Origin: Mesodorylaimus sp. YZB2_4
Lineage: Eukaryota; Nematoda; Enoplea; Dorylaimida; Dorylaimidae
DNA: 64,000 nt
Assembly: GCA_030248295.1 (NCBI GenBank)
Contig: JASANH010001446.1
Coordinates: 310,001 to 374,000 of the forward strand
Direction: 5' to 3'
Part shown: piece by piece, positions 61,701 to 64,000 of the stretch
Position numbering within the stretch: the first letter of the stretch is position 1
How the letters are laid out: each line of letters opens with the position of its first letter
Program-made: the position numbers and the translations under genes
The notes under the pieces: model-generated
What the model was told of the DNA's origin: nothing
The model's database searches: none
The model's input: only the letters and a program-made list of their open reading frames with translations

Positions 61701-62800
61701 CAAATCTGTAGACTTGGACATTGCCCGCAATCGTCATTCGCTTTGGGTCTTTCAACCAGAGGAATCTTGTCACATCACGAGGCTGAAGGCCAATCTGAAG
61801 GAACGCTTTCTCGATATCTGCGATCAGGGCCACAGTATTCATTCGAAATCGAAGGAGCAGCGCACCGACGTCGTCCAAAAACACTGGGCCTCGGTAGAGG
61901 CATTCATTGATGCTGAGCTGTTCCTTTGTCGTCTTTGCCGATACATCATAAACAATGCGAACCTTTGTTGTCGACCGATCCGGAGTGATAACAGGGTGAT
62001 AGGGAGGATAATGTTTCTTCGTTACTGACGCACTGTCCCCGTCGTGTGGCACCTTTTCGATGGTGCCTTTCTTCAGTTGAGTCCGGATTACCTCGTCGTA
62101 TTTTTCTAGAAGTTCAGGATCCTTCTGGACTCGCCGAACTAACGTGCGGAGCCTGCCTAAAGCGAGGCTAAAATTCATGTGCAGTCCATGGGCATTGTCC
62201 TTCTATGGCCACGTGACTTGATGCCGATCGTCCTCGAAACTCACAGTATCACTAAATTTTTTGAGCGCAACCTCGTTATCATTTTCATATGGAGAATCAT
62301 TTATTCCGATCGGTTCTAGGTTTCACCAATCAGCTGGTGGACTGTCGTTTTGAAGCGGCTGATCCGCTTTCACGTAGGGCCCCGTCGGTGTCAGCGTTTG
62401 CGCCATGGCAGTTATCACCACCATTGATGGCTTGTTTTCCCAAAGTGAGGGATCAGCGATTCGACGACTGACGAGCCAGCCTAGTTTAGAACGGATTAGA
62501 TACAGACCGTTGGCCAACTGGATTCGCTCCGCTGTGACCAAGTCTGAATAATAATTGTTGCCAATCGTGCTTCCAATCGTTGTCTTCTTGTTTCCATCAG
62601 CCAATGACATCTCTTTGGGCTTCTCTGTGGGGACCTTTTTGGGGCAGAGTGATGGTGGTGTTTGAGAGTCTTGCAATGGGCGCACGCCTTGTCTGACTGG
62701 CAGTCTTTCACTCGATGACCACTTTTTGTGCAGATGAAAAAGCTTATTAGCTCAGTTGCTTCTTGCGCGCTTTTATCGTGTTGAATTTCTTTCATTCATT
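58700..62800 (-). mobile_element. Degenerate Pao/BEL-type LTR retrotransposon pol region
   Basis: Minus-strand blocks lie in normal BEL/Pao order but in several frames. About 62795-62496 has a gag-like Cys/His zinc-knuckle segment. About 62685-62323 has an aspartic-protease-like region with NNYYSDLV. About 62178-61564 has reverse transcriptase (VRIVYDVSA, ADIEKAFLQIGL), and the YVDN active-site box falls in the next frame at about 61597-61073. RNase H pieces (CFTDASKVAYGV, WIDSQNVLHWI, SEQNPADLASRG) lie to about 60598. Integrase zinc and core pieces lie to about 59923, and resume at about 59110-58740 (RRFIGRRGTPSNITSDN, WMGGFYERLVESVKRVL). Frameshifts and a roughly 0.75-kb insertion inside integrase show it is inactive. 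Long terminal repeats were not found. Confidence 0.85.
59578..59647. repeat. 16-bp inverted repeat enclosing a direct repeat
   Basis: CAACTGCTCTGTGCAA (59578-59593) and its exact reverse complement (59632-59647) flank two copies of GCAACCATGATGCAACCA. It sits in the segment inserted into the retrotransposon integrase. Confidence 0.85.
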
Positions 62801-63318
62801 CAACCAGTGCGATCCTTGGCAGTAGATGCATTTGTTTGAAAATTCGTGGCTGGATGAACTTTTGGCCCCGTCCAAAAGCGAGCCCTTTGTTGTGTGGGAG
62901 GAATCTTGTCACATCACCAGTGCGCATAAGCGCATAAGCGCACATCGAGTGCGCATAAGCGTTTGGTAATGTGGTAAAACATGAACATGAACTGACTGTC
63001 CTTGTGGCAAATATTGGGAGGATGGAATGCACTGAAGAAGAAGGATTGCTTTAGAAAAAAATGAGCGACTGATGGGAATTTTGGGATCAGACTCATACTG
63101 TAGACAGTGACGAATCGACGAATTGTTAGTGGTCGAACAGGCCAGCTGGTTGAATACCGGGAGTTAAACGGTTTCTCGATAAGAAGACATTCAGTATTTT
63201 TCTTCCAATTTATACCCTTCCCGACGATGCGCCTCGTCCACGAATGTCCACAAAGTAGTCAAGGGCGTGTCTGCACAGACAGCCCAAAGCTGGTGAGAGC
63301 TAAAAAGTAAAGCATGAG

Positions 63319-63520
63319 CTAATAGAGAAGCTGCTCCTGCGCTTGCTCCGCCTCCTTCTCGATGGCGATCACGTAGTTGGCTAAAGTCGGCTGATCGCTG
63401 AGAATGGCGTCAACCATTTCTGTGAGAGACTGTGACCCGATTGCCCATTCCCCCGCCACTCCCCATGGCAGCCCACCTGACATTCGCCTCGGAAACTGGG
63501 GTTCAATATGCGATGCGCCT
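63319..63520 (-). CDS. Possible terminal exon, unidentified
   Basis: On the minus strand, a frame of about 65 codons ending in TAG at 63319 encodes IEPQFPRRMSGGLPWGVAGE, WAIGSQSLTEMVDAILSDQ and PTLANYVIAIEKEAEQAQEQ. Its end is helical and protein-like. Upstream the frame closes with TGA about four codons above IEPQ, so an acceptor near 63520 is assumed. No partner exon was fixed. The family is not recognised. Confidence 0.3.
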
Positions 63521-63969
63521 CTCGATCAGGTGCAGGGCTTGAGCTCTAATCAAAGTTAGTTAAGAAATCTGTTGCAGAAGCAGGGCAAAAAGTTAGTTTG
63601 TAGATCTCCTTCTTTAAATCGCACCCACGGGCTCTTGGCCTCTCGAACACTCAGCTCCTCCTTGACCATCCGTATTCACAGTGGGAGCTCCTCCGCAGGT
63701 TTGAAGCCGTTTTCAGTTTTTATGTCAACGTCTCGACGATGCGTGGCTCTGCAAAGCTTGAATCGTCAGTACATACATGGCGTTGGAGCGAAACACGGCT
63801 CACTCAATGTTGAATGCGGGGTTCATGGCGTCAATGAAACTAGCAGCCAGGATACTGGAGTGCACCACACCCCAAGTTCATGACGTGAGTGGGCTCTTTC
63901 AGGGAATCTTTGGGGGGGTTTACGGTTTTACCACGCTCCGAGCACACTGGTTTTACTAGAAAATCCTCA

Positions 63970-64000
63970 CACGAGAACCCTGAATCAAGCACAAGCAACG
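63970..64000 (-). repeat. Match to the 3' flank of kinase copy 2
   Basis: CACGAGAACCCTGAATCAAG and the next 11 bases match 18816-18846 with one mismatch. In copy 2 this sequence lies just past the 3' end of the kinase, so another kinase copy may start beyond the window. Confidence 0.6.

Larger units (their letters stand above)
62801..64000. other. Right end of window, repeats and one possible exon
   Basis: Short GCGCATAAGC repeats lie near 62918-62960. A fragment of the 26312-type repeat (inverted) is at 62944-62990. At 63970-64000 is a 31-base match to the 3' flank of kinase copy 2. Apart from the candidate exon at 63319-63520, no coding exon is supported. Confidence 0.4.

Overview
This is eukaryotic, animal DNA. 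Genes carry many short GT-AG introns (mostly about 50-75 bp), and the content is metazoan: SID-1-like dsRNA channel, Nanos, an i-type (invertebrate) lysozyme, an aminergic GPCR, dynactin p24, ER BiP, an MCT-type transporter, a cathepsin B-like protease, STAR/KH and NADAR proteins. Tau-tubulin-kinase-like copies, SID-1, the i-type lysozyme and a mitochondrial LEA protein together suggest an ecdysozoan, nematode-like or possibly tardigrade, perhaps desiccation tolerant. No rRNA or marker gene in the window settles the taxon.

Layout. 0-8 kb: a one-exon membrane protein, a SINE-like repeat, an i-type lysozyme and an aminergic GPCR. 8-14 kb: mostly repeats, with two unidentified multi-exon gene fragments (about 10.3-10.9 and 12.0-12.5 kb) and a kinase exon fragment. 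14.7-17.8 kb: BiP with an unusually long charged tail. 18.9-20.1 kb: decayed tau-tubulin-kinase-like copy. 21.3-24.3 kb: MFS/MCT transporter. 24.8-28.1 kb: two tandem NADAR genes. 29.0-32.0 kb: a kinase and a neighbouring pseudokinase. 34.7-35.6 kb: mitochondrial group-3 LEA protein. 35.8-37.9 kb: dynactin subunit 3. 38.0-39.7 kb: NOP14-like gene lacking its centre. 40.2-42.4 kb: STAR-KH gene whose splice frame continues into a SANT/Myb-like domain. 43.0-49.2 kb: 21-exon SID-1-like gene with an antisense gene in its largest intron. 50.4-52.2 kb: cathepsin B-like. 52.6-53.4 kb: Nanos with an extra zinc-finger half. 54-58 kb: kinase pseudogene split by a small repeat, and a decayed C2H2 gene. 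58.7-62.8 kb: broken Pao/BEL-type retrotransposon. 62.8-64 kb: repeats and one possible exon.

For the main genes, exon boundaries were set by hand from splice signals and checked for phase; each model stays open through all junctions. The genes are mostly independent and form no operon. A shared germline/RNA theme (SID-1, Nanos, STAR-KH) lies within 13 kb but may be coincidence. The most notable signals are the KH-SANT fusion, BiP with a roughly 200-residue charged tail ending HIEL, the mitochondrial LEA gene, Nanos with a tandem zinc-finger half, and the kinase/pseudokinase pair.
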